The notes below the pieces were generated by a model. The model was not told the origin of the DNA. It did no database searches and worked only from the letters and a program-made list of their open reading frames with translations. A stretch of 64,000 nt of DNA from Undaria pinnatifida. Its lineage: Eukaryota > Sar > Phaeophyceae > Laminariales > Alariaceae. A program made the translations under genes and the position numbers. The stretch lies in the NCBI GenBank assembly GCA_012845835.1, contig JABAKD010000008.1, positions 6,990,775-7,054,774 on the forward strand, given 5' to 3'. Shown here one piece after another: positions 1-12,100 of the stretch; within the stretch, counting starts at the first letter, position 1; each line of letters opens with the position of its first letter.

Positions 1-2069
1 CGCTTAACATGATGATACGATGACATACGTGCACTGCTGCGCGCTCTTCCTGTAGTATAGGGGTGATATAAGGACCGAACTACTTGCCGCTTTTTAGGTC
101 ACGATACCTGGGTCTCAAGAGAGTTGAGCAGGTCCCACCATAATACCAATCACGTATGCTGGGCGCTTTGTTAGAAGAAAATGATTATATCATCATCCAC
201 TTCAATCAGCGCTCCACGAAGAGAGGTCTGGACACAGGTGGGCTCGGTTCTGCCTCGCCTTGAACCCCTGCCCCCCATATACGAATAGGCCTTCCAAGTA
301 GCATGCCATCATTTTGCCGTAGGCATTTATAGGCCTTCCAGGGCAACACCACAACACCAGCCCACCCTGATGAGTCGTGTGTATATATGTGGAATACGCG
401 GAACGGCCGCTCCCAAAAACTAAAACACGAACCGAAAATACCGAGATACGGCTCATTAATCGAAACCCACTCCAACACCTCTTGACCTCCAAGGCTACGA
501 AGTCTCCTGAATGAAGCAGCATCAAAAGGGCACAAGGAAAGAAAAGCCTACACGTGAAAGGGCCTCGCAAAACGTCGGAAACCGAAATTACCGCCACATC
601 CCCACGTGGGGGGGGGCGAGCGAGGCGAACATCAATCGTCGAAAAAAAAAAACACAGCACCCACAATCCGTATGAGCGGCCAGGTCACCGAAATGGCTCG
701 AAAATGCATGATCGAAAAAGTTCGAAAAACTTAACACCGTGACCCAAATCGCTCGAAACGGTATCATCGAAAAAGAAGGAAGTAAAACCCACAACCCTGG
801 GCCTCCCCATGAGTGGCCCGACTACCGGGATAACCCTCGGCGATGAACGGAGGGGGACCGGGACGACCAAAAAAAAAACAAGGTTACTCGAATCATTCCC
901 GGCGAGAGGTATCAACAAGACTGAAGAGAAGAAAAACAAAGAATGCGTATGATCAACTGCTATGGGCAAAACCGTTCAAGTGCAACACTCCTTACACCGG
1001 CAGACCTTTAGTGGCAATCATAATACTGCTACAATATACAGTACCAGTATTGCACTTGCCTGCGCAACGAGTGAGACGCAAGACGCGCGCGAGGCCTTCT
1101 ACCCGCACACCACGAACGCATACCATGCACACGACACAGATGAAGATATAAAGGGACATTCCACCAATGAGAATACTCCTTTGAAAACAACGACCAACCA
1201 AAAAAAAACAAGGGCACGAAATCCCTCCGTTAATGGGCGTACAGCCAGCTATGCGAAAAACAACAACTGTGTCCACAAGTTTGGAACAAAGGAGGCGGTG
1301 ATCTCAAACAGTGCTGCCGTATACACCGAACACCCCGTTCTGCTCCACAATTTTTGGCGGTTCAACAGGAACTTTATTAAACATCAACTTTATGAACGCA
1401 AAGGACACGAACAGGAACTGCAACAGTAAGCAGTCATAGATAGTGCTACAAATACTGTTTAGATACTGTCTCGATAACTCGTCCAAAGATGCTCGTTGTT
1501 GTTTCGAAGCATAGCTCTCCTCTCGTCCCCTCATCACTACGATACTAGGTACGTGCGGCATACCATCGTAGCAGATTTACCCACTGCAAACCACCCCCAG
1601 AAAGAGGACAGCACAGCAACAAACTGGTACATTGTTCACCAATGGAGCATGCACTCGTAGTGCACGCTTCACTTCGACATTCAGCTAGTGACCGGGCAAT
1701 CCGACTAACGTTACGCAAGCCATCGCGGCTCGGTCGTAGCACGAACTAAAAATGTCTGCTGTACCCTACCGCTAGAACACATCATACAACAGCACAACAG
1801 TACAAAAGAACGACGCCCCACACAGCATCTGACATCTAAGATCCCCCTGTTGCCCCTACTATTAATATGTAGTTTTCCGGATAGTATTGGAGGTACGTAC
1901 CATACGAGTAAAAACTCAAAGCTCCACTGGTGCGGAAAGCACTACAATAAAACAAAACGCAGCGGATTGCATACGATACGCGCGTACGCTACACGGAGCA
2001 AGGAACAGCCTACTCCAAACGGACCCCTTGGGGATCCACGCGCGAAAATGGCACAAAAATGACGATGAC
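1..2069. other. Gene-free sequence
   Basis: Open frames here are short, overlap on both strands and show no domain or splice-consistent extension. No repeat family from elsewhere in the window was recognised. Confidence 0.5.
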
Positions 2070-2180
2070 TTTTTTTTTTTTTTTTAATTTATCCTCCGGC
2101 GGATTGGGAAAAATAAAGCTTTAGCTCACCACACTTCCGCGTATTTTCATACGCGTCGTGTGTCGATTTAACTCAGTTGC
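2070..2180 (-). repeat. Poly-T-headed retroposon-like repeat, copy 1
   Basis: Poly-T (2070-2085) then ATCCTCCGGCGGAT and a shared body ending near GTCGATTTAACTCAGTTGC. Read on the minus strand it is a roughly 90 bp body with a 3' poly-A, as in retroposed sequence. Copies 2 and 3 are at 6541-6659 and 20137-20268. Confidence 0.7.
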
Positions 2181-2664
2181 TGACCTTACCCCAAACCGCG
2201 AATGTCACTCCAACTGCAAACTCCGAACTCCACCGCCACCAACACAAAAGTACGGGCAGGTATGGGGAAGGTAGGTAATCCATAAGGCGCGATTACGCGT
2301 TTTTCCTGCTTCCCTAACCTCTTGAGAACCGCCCCCACGTTTCGAGGACAAAATATTCGAAGAAAAAACGTTGGATGGTTTCCATAGCATTACAAGCAAA
2401 AGGTTTAACAATCATTTCACCATCCACAACCAAACCATCCACGAACAAAACGGCTCCCTCCAACACTACAGCTGCACCAGCACCCGCCGTACACGTAAGA
2501 CTATTTCACACTCAAACACCAAACAAGCAGACCGCGGGAAGCGTGCTCTGCATCTCTCCGAAGGCGTGGGTAACAAAAATATGCGCGAACTTCGACGCGT
2601 AAGGCCAAAACTCGACAATATGCTGTAGATAGCACCGGTCAGCTCTACGAAATTATACGATAGC

Positions 2665-2970
2665 GCCACCACAACAATTCCTCCACTCTCTGCTCCCAGA
2701 CACCTGTTTATATTCTGGGAGACCCATTTAATCCAGACAACAACAATTCCTCACCTCCACCTCTGCTCCCGAAAGCCTGTCCACGCTCTGGGAAACCCAT
2801 CCAATCCACGTTTTGTCGATGATATTAGATATATAATATTTCAGTGCTCGGAGCCACAACAATTCCTCCCCCCCACCTGTGCTCTCGACCGCCTGTCCCT
2901 CGTCTGGGAGACCCCTCCAATCCACACTCTGTCTATAATGGTGGAGGTGTAGTATCTCACCGCTCGCAGC
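2665..2970 (+). repeat. Imperfect tandem repeat, about three units
   Basis: Units beginning CAACAATTCCTC with shared TCTGGGAGACCC and CCAATCCAC segments start near 2670, 2743 and 2857. The last two are about 115 bp each. Confidence 0.6.
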
Positions 2971-5874
2971 CCAATCCAAGGACTGACGCGAGTGTATCCC
3001 TCCGGTTCACCAGCTCAAGCGTGTACCTGTATTATACAAAGATGTGTCAAGAGACAAAAGAGTTCTTGGTTAGGACCTACCAGGGCACCATACTAAACCT
3101 AACACCTGATATGCTAGCGTGTTTGCGACTCCTAAATCCGGTTGGGTTCGAAAAACATACAAGGACAGTATTGAAGCCGACGAACGCCATAATCCAAGGC
3201 CAAACAACCCACGACAAAAAAAGGTTAGGAATGAAAAAAACGGTATGAAGGGTATATTTCTAACCTGAGTTTTGGCTGGTTTTTCGTGGGCTGGGTTGGC
3301 CTTGTACTGTGACGTTCGACGGTTTCAATACTATTATCATATTGTTTTCCTACCCAATCCCTACCTAAGCAAAACTGGTATCTCGCAAATGCCGCCATGG
3401 CGAGGTCATGGGAGCCCATGACATCTCATGGGTTTTCACGAACTTGCATGGCATTGTCATGGGCTTTCATAGCTTTGCGATGTGTTTGCGGGGTTTTCAT
3501 GATACCGACAACCATGCCAAGAACATGTCGTCTAGCGGGGTCATGGTACTGGTATGGTGGCAAATGCTATGGCAAGGCATGGGACAAAGAAGCATAATCC
3601 GGTTTCAGCGATCTCGAAAGTCCCTATTTTTGGGGGCCGAGGAAATTACAAACTCAGGTGCATATAACATCATCATCGTCCACGTACGGTTCTTCCACTC
3701 CAGAATGCATGGAACCTATCTTGCAACTATCGAGTAACTTATACCTGGTACCGATGATTTAATGTGTTATGCGAGAACAGCCACAACGACAACGAAAACA
3801 ACCACAACAGCCATAACAACAACACCCACAACAACAACAACGGCGCAACACCCGCCTGCGGTAACTCGAGATGAAAGAAAGCAGGCACGGCTTCAACCAA
3901 TGTGCCAATTGAGCAACCACACACATATCATACCAGGTGCCATTTGAGACTTGAGACAGTGGGCTACTATGGGCCAAGACAGCAGTACCGCTATACCAGG
4001 TAGGTTATAGCCCATATCATAGATGGCTTTAGCTCATATCATAGACGGGTTTATAGCGTCATGCCAGGAAGATATGAGACGCAGGCACCCATGCCTTTGA
4101 ACAGCAACGCCTCCCTTCATGTAGTCTTCTTCGCGCTTGGAAGTCTTCACCGTATGGGCTACGACTGGCTGTAAGAAAAATGACAGTTTAGCAGACTAAC
4201 CATGGGCCTCCATTCACTGCTCACCGCGTTCGTCTTTACCCGCTGACTAGGTGCCACAACACTTGTAGTCCCGGGTTTGTGCTGTGCCGTTTAGTACGGG
4301 GACCCAGTTTAGTGCGGAGAAATCAGGTGACAATCGCTTGTCTCGGCCTCGTCCTATAGAGTACTACTGTACCGCACCATCCCGGGTTAGTGCGAGGTCC
4401 CACTGTAGTGCGGTTGTTGTCGTCTGACACGGCACCGCACTAATGAGAATGAGGGGCCAAGACTGGACGTGCCTACAACAACGGCGTATTCGCCAACAAC
4501 GGCGTGTTGGCCCGACGCAGAAGGAGCAAGGAGCGGTAGCGGAGGAGATCGGAGTCCTGAGAACACAACAACTACAGCGACCAAGAGTCGGTGTTAACTA
4601 CAGTAGGCTGTTTCGAAGTTATCATTTTCGGGTAATTGCCCCCAAGGGCGACTCTAAGGCAGTAACATTTGAGTGATCAAAAATCGAAGGAAGGTGGATT
4701 TTCAACCAGCAAAAAAAAAAACGGTTGTTTCGTGCGCCGTCTTGTCATGTTTTTTTTTTTTTTTTTCGTTGTTTCATATGGGGATCAGCCATTTCAGACT
4801 AGTACTCTTGTTGAGCCAGGTTTTGAACTCCACGAGTGATCCACGAGTGGCCAGGATGGGCAATCATCCCCTTTAACCGCCAGCTCGTCGCAGAAAGGGC
4901 ACAGAATGAGGAACTGTAGGTCGACAACAGACCCTCTGTCATGGAGCAGTAGCGCCTATATCTACTGCCGTTTGCTTTTTAGAGGCAGGAAAAATCGCGT
5001 TGGGTTGTTATGATCGTCGTCCGTTTCAAAATCGTCCCCTCGAGGAGACTACAACCACCCCAACATAGTTCCGTTTACCGGCTCCCCGTACGATCGTGCA
5101 GATTTTGAAGAAACCAACGCCGCAAAACATGCGGAAACCCCAGCATGTGCTGCCAGGAAACCGCACACTTTTGGTACCGCCGACGGCGAAGGAGTGCATA
5201 TCATCTACGAATTTACTTTGCCTAGCGCAGTCGTAGGGCCGCCACGACACACGCGGTGGTGGCAAAGATATACGCTTTATCTCCCTCTTGGTGGTCGATG
5301 CAAGGGTGCTGTGTCCCGCCCGTGCCATGAGCAGTAGACTGTGAGTTGTGGATAAGCTCATATATACGTAGCGTGTCTCCTATATTCCCATCGTAGCCCA
5401 CAGCAGCCTAAAACCCATGTACACTCGTACAATGCCTCCGAAGTATGGAGCAAAACAAAATTTGACCGAGTCAGCAGATTTGATCGGCGATAAAATTTCG
5501 GAACATTTTTTTCCGAAACAAAATCCCCGTAAAAAAACATCAAAACTAAGCCCCAATACCCCAAAACCTCCCAAAAGACAAAAAACACGCCAAATTTTAC
5601 TGCATGAGATTCAGCACGAAAGCGAACAAAGTGAGGAGGGTCATGTTCTGTCCTGTACAGCAGTGGTGGGTGCCGATGCGACTCACACGGCCCACACCGC
5701 TGCGCCTGCCCGAACTTGTGCGTTGGTGGCAGATTATTCTGCAAAATTGGATACTTCAAAAACCGTATTTTGCCGAGCCGAAAGTTTCCCCCCAAAAACG
5801 CGGAAGAAAACACCGCAAATTTGAAATAGGAAAACATCCTCAGATTGGGCAAAAACAAGTCTAGTCAACATCGA
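2971..5874. other. Gene-free sequence with simple repeats
   Basis: Holds a CATGG-rich patch (3394-3590), an ACA-type microsatellite (3783-3842), a TTTAGTGCGG-containing segment (4290-4450) that resembles the inverted-repeat element at 6788-7010, and poly-T (about 4749-4766). No convincing gene. Confidence 0.45.
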
Positions 5875-5964
5875 CCCTAAACATCTGAAACAGCTCTCCG
5901 CACGGGGAATCTCAGTTATCCCTAAACATCTGAAACAGCTCTCCGCACGGGGAATCTCAGTTAT
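5875..5964 (+). repeat. 45 bp tandem duplication
   Basis: Two identical adjacent units, 5875-5919 and 5920-5964, starting CCCTAAACATCTGAAACAGC. Confidence 0.95.
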
Positions 5965-6540
5965 GACTGAAGCAAACTGAATAATGTGCCGAGGGCTTTA
6001 TGATACTGCTGTACGAGTACCATATCATACCCAGGGTACACGAGTGTTGCAGACAAGAGACGAGCAGTATCGTACCAGATGCTAGTATACCATAACAGCA
6101 CTACGAGTACGAACTGCAACTGCTGTCAATCTGGGGACAGCAGTTGTTGCGGCCGCGATGCGATAACTAACTATAATAACGAGATAACAAATGCCACGCA
6201 CACCAACTACGAGCAACCTGAGCATCGATCGTAGGTCTAATATTTAGTTAACGCTCGTTGCTGAGCGCGAATTAACATTCCGAATTTCTTGCCGTCCCCC
6301 GAAAGGTCAGGGATAGGGTTAGTTAGCATGGTTGAAAAAACACCATAATGTCAAGACACCCCCGGGTCCCGGGTCCAAAAAGTGAGCCCGACCTTCCTAT
6401 CACATGACAATAATATTGCTGCAAGCCTTGTTCATATTTAGTTGTGGGCCTGTCGTTATACTGTACGTGGTTGTTCGATTACACCTACTCGTAACCAGGC
6501 ATGGTTGTTCGATTTCACCGCAGGTGGACTAAAAAGACTA

Positions 6541-6659
6541 AGTTATTATTATTATTATTATTATTATTTTTTTTTTTCATCCTCCGGCGGATGGCGAAAA
6601 ATAAAGCTTTAGCTCACCACACTTCCACGTATTTTCATACGCGTCGTGCGTCGATTTAA
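6541..6659 (-). repeat. Poly-T-headed retroposon-like repeat, copy 2
   Basis: A TTA microsatellite (6541-6567) merges into poly-T, followed by CATCCTCCGGCGGAT and the same body as at 2070. Confidence 0.7.
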
Positions 6660-6787
6660 AAAGACTGAGGTTCCCAAAGGGTGTCTATAATCGTATATCA
6701 TAGCTCAGGTGACACCATCGTACATTCATCTAATAATGATAGACGATCTTCAATCAACAGTCCATTCATACCAGGGTATACAAGTAC

Positions 6788-7010
6788 AGTAGGGGGACCT
6801 GTTTAGTGCCGGTTGATTAGTGCCAGGTGCCCGATATAGTGCCGGTAAAATCTTTGGACACACGAGGCGCTCTCAATAGTGCCAAACCTGCACTAATGAG
6901 AGCATGCCCGGGATAGTGCCGGTTCGGCACCGCTGTCACCCCCAATAGTGCCGGTTACCCCGCACGCGCGAACACACACACCAGGCAGAGAAGACAGGTC
7001 CCCCTACTGC
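6788..7010. mobile_element. Short inverted-repeat element (MITE-like)
   Basis: Perfect 16 bp terminal inverted repeats, CAGTAGGGGGACCTGT at the left and its complement at the right, enclose about 220 bp with no coding capacity. The interior repeats TAGTGCCGG or close variants at least five times. No clear target-site duplication; related GTATACA sequence flanks both ends. Confidence 0.75.
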
Positions 7011-7984
7011 TGTATACAAAAACACCAACGCAACAGCATACCGCAAGGGCCATTCGTATACTCATATTATTCGGAAATAAAAAACAGCTGTTAATAACAT
7101 CAAGGTGAAGACAACACGTAGATTTTGCTCCCATTCACCTCATGTTCTATCTTTGACATAGTACTGGGCATCTGCATTTAGCATGCAGGTAGAATACTAA
7201 TATTTTGCTCCTACCCACCTCCGCGCCCCCCCCCCCCCCCTCTAACAACCCCTCCACCCCTCCCCCTCCCCTTGAATTCGCCAAAGTAACAAACGCTAAC
7301 CGACAGGTGATATAATAGAATACCTATTCTAGAATAACACACAATACCAGGCAGGTAATATAAAGGGATGTCTTCTTGCTACAACCGTCAGATTTGTCCC
7401 CTTCAAGGATTCATAGTTTCCGCGCACATATCGAAGTGTCCCGCCCACCCCCGCCCCCCCGATCCCTCTTGTTCAAACGCCCCATCTAAAATCAAAATCT
7501 GCCAGAGTAGTAAACACTACCAGCGGGCTGATATCACGTCATTATCTTCCTGGCCATCTAACATCGAATCTTCTAAAATAATAAACAAGACCAGGCAGGT
7601 GATATGAAGGGATGTCTTCTTGCTACAACCGTCAGATTTGTCCCCTTTAGGGATTTATAGTTTCCGCGCACATATTGAAATGTCCCGCCCGCCCCCCCCC
7701 CCCCCCCCCCTCTTTTTTTTTTTTTTCTTCCCCGCCCTTTTGTTCAAACGCCCCACCTTCAATCGAAATCGACCAGAGTGATGAACACTTGTACGCAATT
7801 GATATCGCGTCATTATCTTTCTAGCCATTCTTGACGTAGCTTCAATTCATCCCCCCCCGCCCCCCCAACGCCCCCTTCTTCCCCACCACCCGCACGATCG
7901 CCTAGACGTAGCACCACGCGTATACGTAGCAAGCCCCTACTTATATGCGTAATACGCGCGCACGCGTATAACAAGCCCCTATAT

Positions 7985-8300
7985 ATATGCGTAATACGCG
8001 CGATCGGAGTATCACACACAAGCTTGCAACGAGTTTCGACCAAATCTTCGATCTCACAGCTGAAGGGTATTTTTATACTATTATAAAAAATGAAAATACA
8101 CTCCAGCTGTGAGATCGAAGATTTCGTCGAAACTCATCTTTGCAAGCTGTGTGTGATACTCCGATCGCGCGCATTACGAGTTGTGTGTCCTCATTAAGAA
8201 TATAGGTCGGCGACTCCCCTTACAACTACAGTGTAGCTATCAGGGTCAACAGGGTGATTTTAGTCAGTCTGTGCGCGGAAACTATAAAACCCGTTTCTGA
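7985..8300 (-). repeat. GATCGGAGTATCACA repeat, inverted pair and minus copy
   Basis: The plus-strand half copy near 8000-8064 faces a minus-strand copy at 8101-8300 across a 36 bp AT-rich spacer, so the two could form a long hairpin. Confidence 0.7.
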
Positions 8301-8534
8301 GGGGGACAGAATCTGACAGCTGTGGAGGGAAATGTATCCTTTTATCAAGTGAATCTTGTAAGTCGAATAACCGGTGAGGGGGGGGGGGCGGAGTTTTGAA
8401 GGACGTGGGGGCCTGGTTTTGATCAAAAGCGAGCGGGTTTGGAGGGGGGGGGGGGGGGAGGGGGGGGCAATTTGTGCATGTAAGTTATAATCCTTTCAAG
8501 GGGATAAACCTGACGGTTTTGGCACCAGTTTATT

Positions 8535-8571
<37 letters not shown>

Positions 8572-9959
8572 CTCAATATGTGCGTGGAAACTATACATTA
8601 TTTTGAGGGGATAAATGTGACGGTTTTGGAAATAATGCATCAGTTTATCATGTATATCCTGGGGTAAGTCGTACAATCAGTGAGTAGAGAGAGGGGTGAG
8701 TAGAGAGAGGGTGGAGTGTTCGAGGGGGTGGGGTTGGTATGGGTTGGGGGGGGGGAAGGTGGGGGGTGGGGGCGGGGGGGGGCGGGGGGGGGGAAAGGAA
8801 GGGTTTTAGGTGAGGGGTTTGTTATACGTGTGGTGCTAGGTCTAGGCGATGGTGTGGGTGATGGGGAAGAAGGGGGCGTTCGGGGCGGGGGGGGGGGGGA
8901 AAGCAGCGGCATGGATGGCTCTCGAAAGATAATGAGGTGATATCCTGTGCGTAAAGTGTTTATTAATCTGGCGGATTTCGATATTTGGTGGGGCGTTTGA
9001 GTAAGGGAGAGCGAGAGGGGGGGGGGGGGGGGCGGGGGAGATTTTTTAGCAGGTTTAGGTCACAAATAATATTCAAATACACTTCGGCTGTGAGATCAAA
9101 GATATGTAGGGGCTTGTTGTACGCGTGGTGCTAGGTCTAGGCGACCGTGCGGGTGGTTGGAAAAGAGGGGGCGTTGAAGGGGGGGGGGGTCGGGGGGAAA
9201 AGAATTGAAAACTACGTCATGGATGGTCAGAAAGATAGTGACGTGATATCAACTGCGTATAGGTGTTTATTACTCTGGCCGATTTCGATTGTGAGTGGGG
9301 CGTTTGGACGAACTAGGCGGAAGGGGGGGGGGATCGGGGGACGGGACGGGACGGGACGGGGGGGGGGTATTTTTATATTATGTGACCTAAACCTCTTGAA
9401 AACCCTTCCTCCTTTTTCTTTTTTATTCTCCGCTCCCTCTTGCTCAAACGCCCCACCTAACATCGATATCTGCCAGAGTAATAAACACTTCCACGCACTT
9501 AATATCACCTCATTATCTTTCTCGAGCCATTCATGCCGCTGCTGCATTTCCCCCCTCCCCCCCCCCCGCCCCAACGCCCCCCTCTTTCCCCACCACCCGC
9601 ACCATCGCCTAGACCTAGCACCACGCGTATAGCAAACCCCTACATCTATGCGACCTGATGTTTAAAAAGCCCTTTCGTCCGTCCCCCCCCCCCCCCCCCC
9701 TCCCCCCCACCCCCTCGAACGCTCCGCCCTCTCCTCACTGGTTGTATGACTTACAGGATAGGATTTATTGTTTCCACGCACAGATTGGGCTGCCCCGCCC
9801 GTCCCCCTCCCCTCTCCCCCCCCCCCCTCGCCCCCTCTTGATCAAATCCAGCCCCCCACGTCCTGAAAAACCCCGCCCTCCCCCTCACCGGTTATTCGAC
9901 TTACAGGATTCACTTGATAAACTCAAGCATTTCCTTCCACAGATGTCAGACTTTGTCCC

Positions 9960-10490
9960 CCACAAAAACGGGTTGTATAGTTTCCGCGCACAGACTGACT
10001 GACATCACCCTGTTGACCCTGATAGCTTCACTGTAGTTGTAAGGGGAGTCGCCGACCTATATCCTCAATGAGGACACACAACCCGTAATACGCGCGATCG
10101 GAGTATCACACACAGCTTGCAAAGATGAGTTTCGACAAAATTTTCAATCTCACAGCTGGAGTGTATTTTTATTTTTATAATATAATACCTTTATCCTTAA
10201 TGAGGACACACAACCCGTAATACGCGCGATCGGAGTATCACACACAGCTTGCAAAGATGAGTTTCGACAAAATCTTCGATCTCACAGCTGGAATTTATTT
10301 TTATTTTTATAATATAGTTGACCCTGATAGCTACACTGTAGTTGTAAGGGGAGTCGCCGACCTATATCCTTAATGAGGACACACAACTCGTAGTGCGCGC
10401 GATCGGAGTATCACACACAGCTTGCAAAGATGAGTTTCGACGAAATCTTCGATCTCACAGCTGGAGTGTATTTTCATTTTTTACAATACC
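9960..10490 (+). repeat. Three head-to-tail copies of the GATCGGAGTATCACA repeat
   Basis: Copies at about 9960-10192, 10193-10318 and 10319-10490 share GGGGAGTCGCCGACC, AATGAGGACACACAA, ATGAGTTTCGACAAAATCTT and a TGGAGTGTATTTT end. Further plus copies lie near 14011-14215, 14670-14880, 21975-22190, 32385-32620 and 58910-59003; a minus copy at 15338-15540. Confidence 0.85.
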
Positions 10491-10492
10491 CC

Positions 10493-10780
10493 GGTCGCCC
10501 TGGTGGCGTATGAGGTTATCCTCGAGCCTGGTATTACAGGTCAGTTTCGTGAGTTCGAATCCCCCCGAGTGCATACTCGTATAAGCTCGTGGGGACTTTT
10601 TCTTGGGAACAAATTGACTTGCTGAAAGCGCGAGAGCGTGAGTTAGCAACACTCGATAAAAAATCGACGAGCAATGGGATTGCTGAACCATGTGCGCGAT
10701 AAAAAGGCAAGAACTGGGGGGGAGAAGGGACGACGCCTGTGACCACGGCTTGTCCAGAAGCTGGAAAGTGGATGCGTGCG
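10493..10780 (+). repeat. tRNA-derived SINE-like element, copy A
   Basis: Starts GGTCGCCCTGGTGGCG and carries a pol III B-box-like GAGTTCGAATCCC about 60 bp in, then a roughly 220 bp body (ACTTTTTCTTG, CGACGAGCA, CACGGCTTGTCCAGAAGCTGG). The 3' A-rich end grades into the AAT microsatellite. Copies B and C are at 32640-32930 and 50266-50571. Confidence 0.78.
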
Positions 10781-10859
10781 AGAAAAAAATAAATAAATAA
10801 AAAGAATAATACTAATACTAATTATAATAATAATGATAATAATAATGATAATAATAATG

Positions 10860-10898
<39 letters not shown>

Positions 10899-11096
10899 GT
10901 AATAATAATAATAAAAATAATAATACTAATACTAATTATAATAATAATAATAATACTACTACTAATAATGATAATAATAATAACAATAATAATAATAATG
11001 ACAATAATAACAATAACAATAATAATAATGATAATAATAATGATAATAATAATGATAATAATACTAATTATAATAATATTAATAATAATAATAATG

Positions 11097-11141
<45 letters not shown>

Positions 11142-11180
11142 GTAATAATGATAATAATAATGATAATAATAATAATGATG

Positions 11181-11251
<71 letters not shown>

Positions 11252-11263
11252 CATAATAATAAC
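10781..11263 (+). repeat. AAT/ATT microsatellite
   Basis: About 480 bp of AAT with interspersed GAT and ACT variants; it begins in the A-rich tail of SINE copy A. The long Ile/Asn frames here are not genes. Confidence 0.95.
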
Positions 11264-11814
11264 AAGGGCTTCGCTCGCGGGCGGCTGGACGCCGCTCGCT
11301 ACGCTCGCGCAAGGCAAGGAAGAATGAACAAAAAACATGTGAAGGGGGCAGAGAGAAGGGGCCCACGATTTGGTGCGGACAGCGATTTGATAATGCCAAG
11401 AGCTGCTTGTGCAAAGCAAATTGCCTTGTTGTTGTGCTCACCTGTGTCGTGTGCTTTTGGTACCGGTGTTACGTTCTGATCGGCGGTACGGGGGTACTTT
11501 GCGTGGGGGAAAAAGCAGGGGGCGGTGCAAGATCGAACACATGTAGAAAAATAAAAAAAATAAAAGTATAGACTATAGTACACAACAACACGTATTATAC
11601 CCGGTACTGCTCTAGTCCATGTTCGAAAGAAAGAACACAGCGCAGCACGACACATCACCGCAGCGAAGAGCACACGGCACAGCACCGCACGGCTCCGCAC
11701 GGCGCTACGCTGCGCTGCTGGGCTGTATAAAGCCGGACTGATCTGAGCTGGGCGTGTATTGTGACCCAACAGCGTAGTACCTGATAGTATGTACAAACCT
11801 GGTGTAGTAGTACC
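11264..11814. other. Gene-free sequence
   Basis: GC-rich CTCGCG hairpin-prone patch near 11265-11310, then unassigned sequence; 11640-11715 has GCAC/CGCA-rich text resembling the repeat at 13295-13490. Confidence 0.4.
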
Positions 11815-12100
11815 GGTATGTACTACTATAAGCCTCAAGGTCTTCTCGTAGGTTCGAATCCCGGTGTCATCGGGGAAAGAAAATGATCCTCATAAAAAAA
11901 TAAATAGATATCAACGTGACTTTGTGGCCTTCTAGTAGATAGACTGTCCACGTATAAGCCTGGTGTTCTTTGGTTGAATCCAGGGGTCATATTAATATGA
12001 GAAAAAAAATGATCCTCATGAAAAAAATGATCTTATTTTTTGGTAAAAAATGGTAGTACTGGTAGATACACCACTGCTGCTGTGACATTTTGTGGTCTAG

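Larger units (their letters stand above)
7200..10490. repeat. Nested poly-C/poly-G modular repeat cluster
   Basis: Long C or G runs (for example 7227-7240, 7690-7712, 8539-8568, 9679-9698) alternate with recurrent modules: ACCGTCAGATTTGTCCCC, TTTATAGTTTCCGCGCACA, CAAACGCCCCACC, CCACCACCCGCACGATCGCC and the GATCGGAGTATCACA repeat. Modules occur in both orientations. Open frames are artefacts of the runs. Confidence 0.8.

Noticed and set aside
5358-5858. 166-codon minus-strand frame
   Set aside because: Phe/Leu-rich with overlapping open frames on the other strand; no signal peptide, motif or splice continuation.
8640-8940. Pro-rich or Gly-rich protein frames
   Set aside because: Artefacts of poly-C/poly-G tracts in the repeat cluster.
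10643-11419. Long open frames of poly-Ile/Asn on both strands
   Set aside because: Products of the AAT microsatellite; all frames stay open because the repeat has few stops in them.
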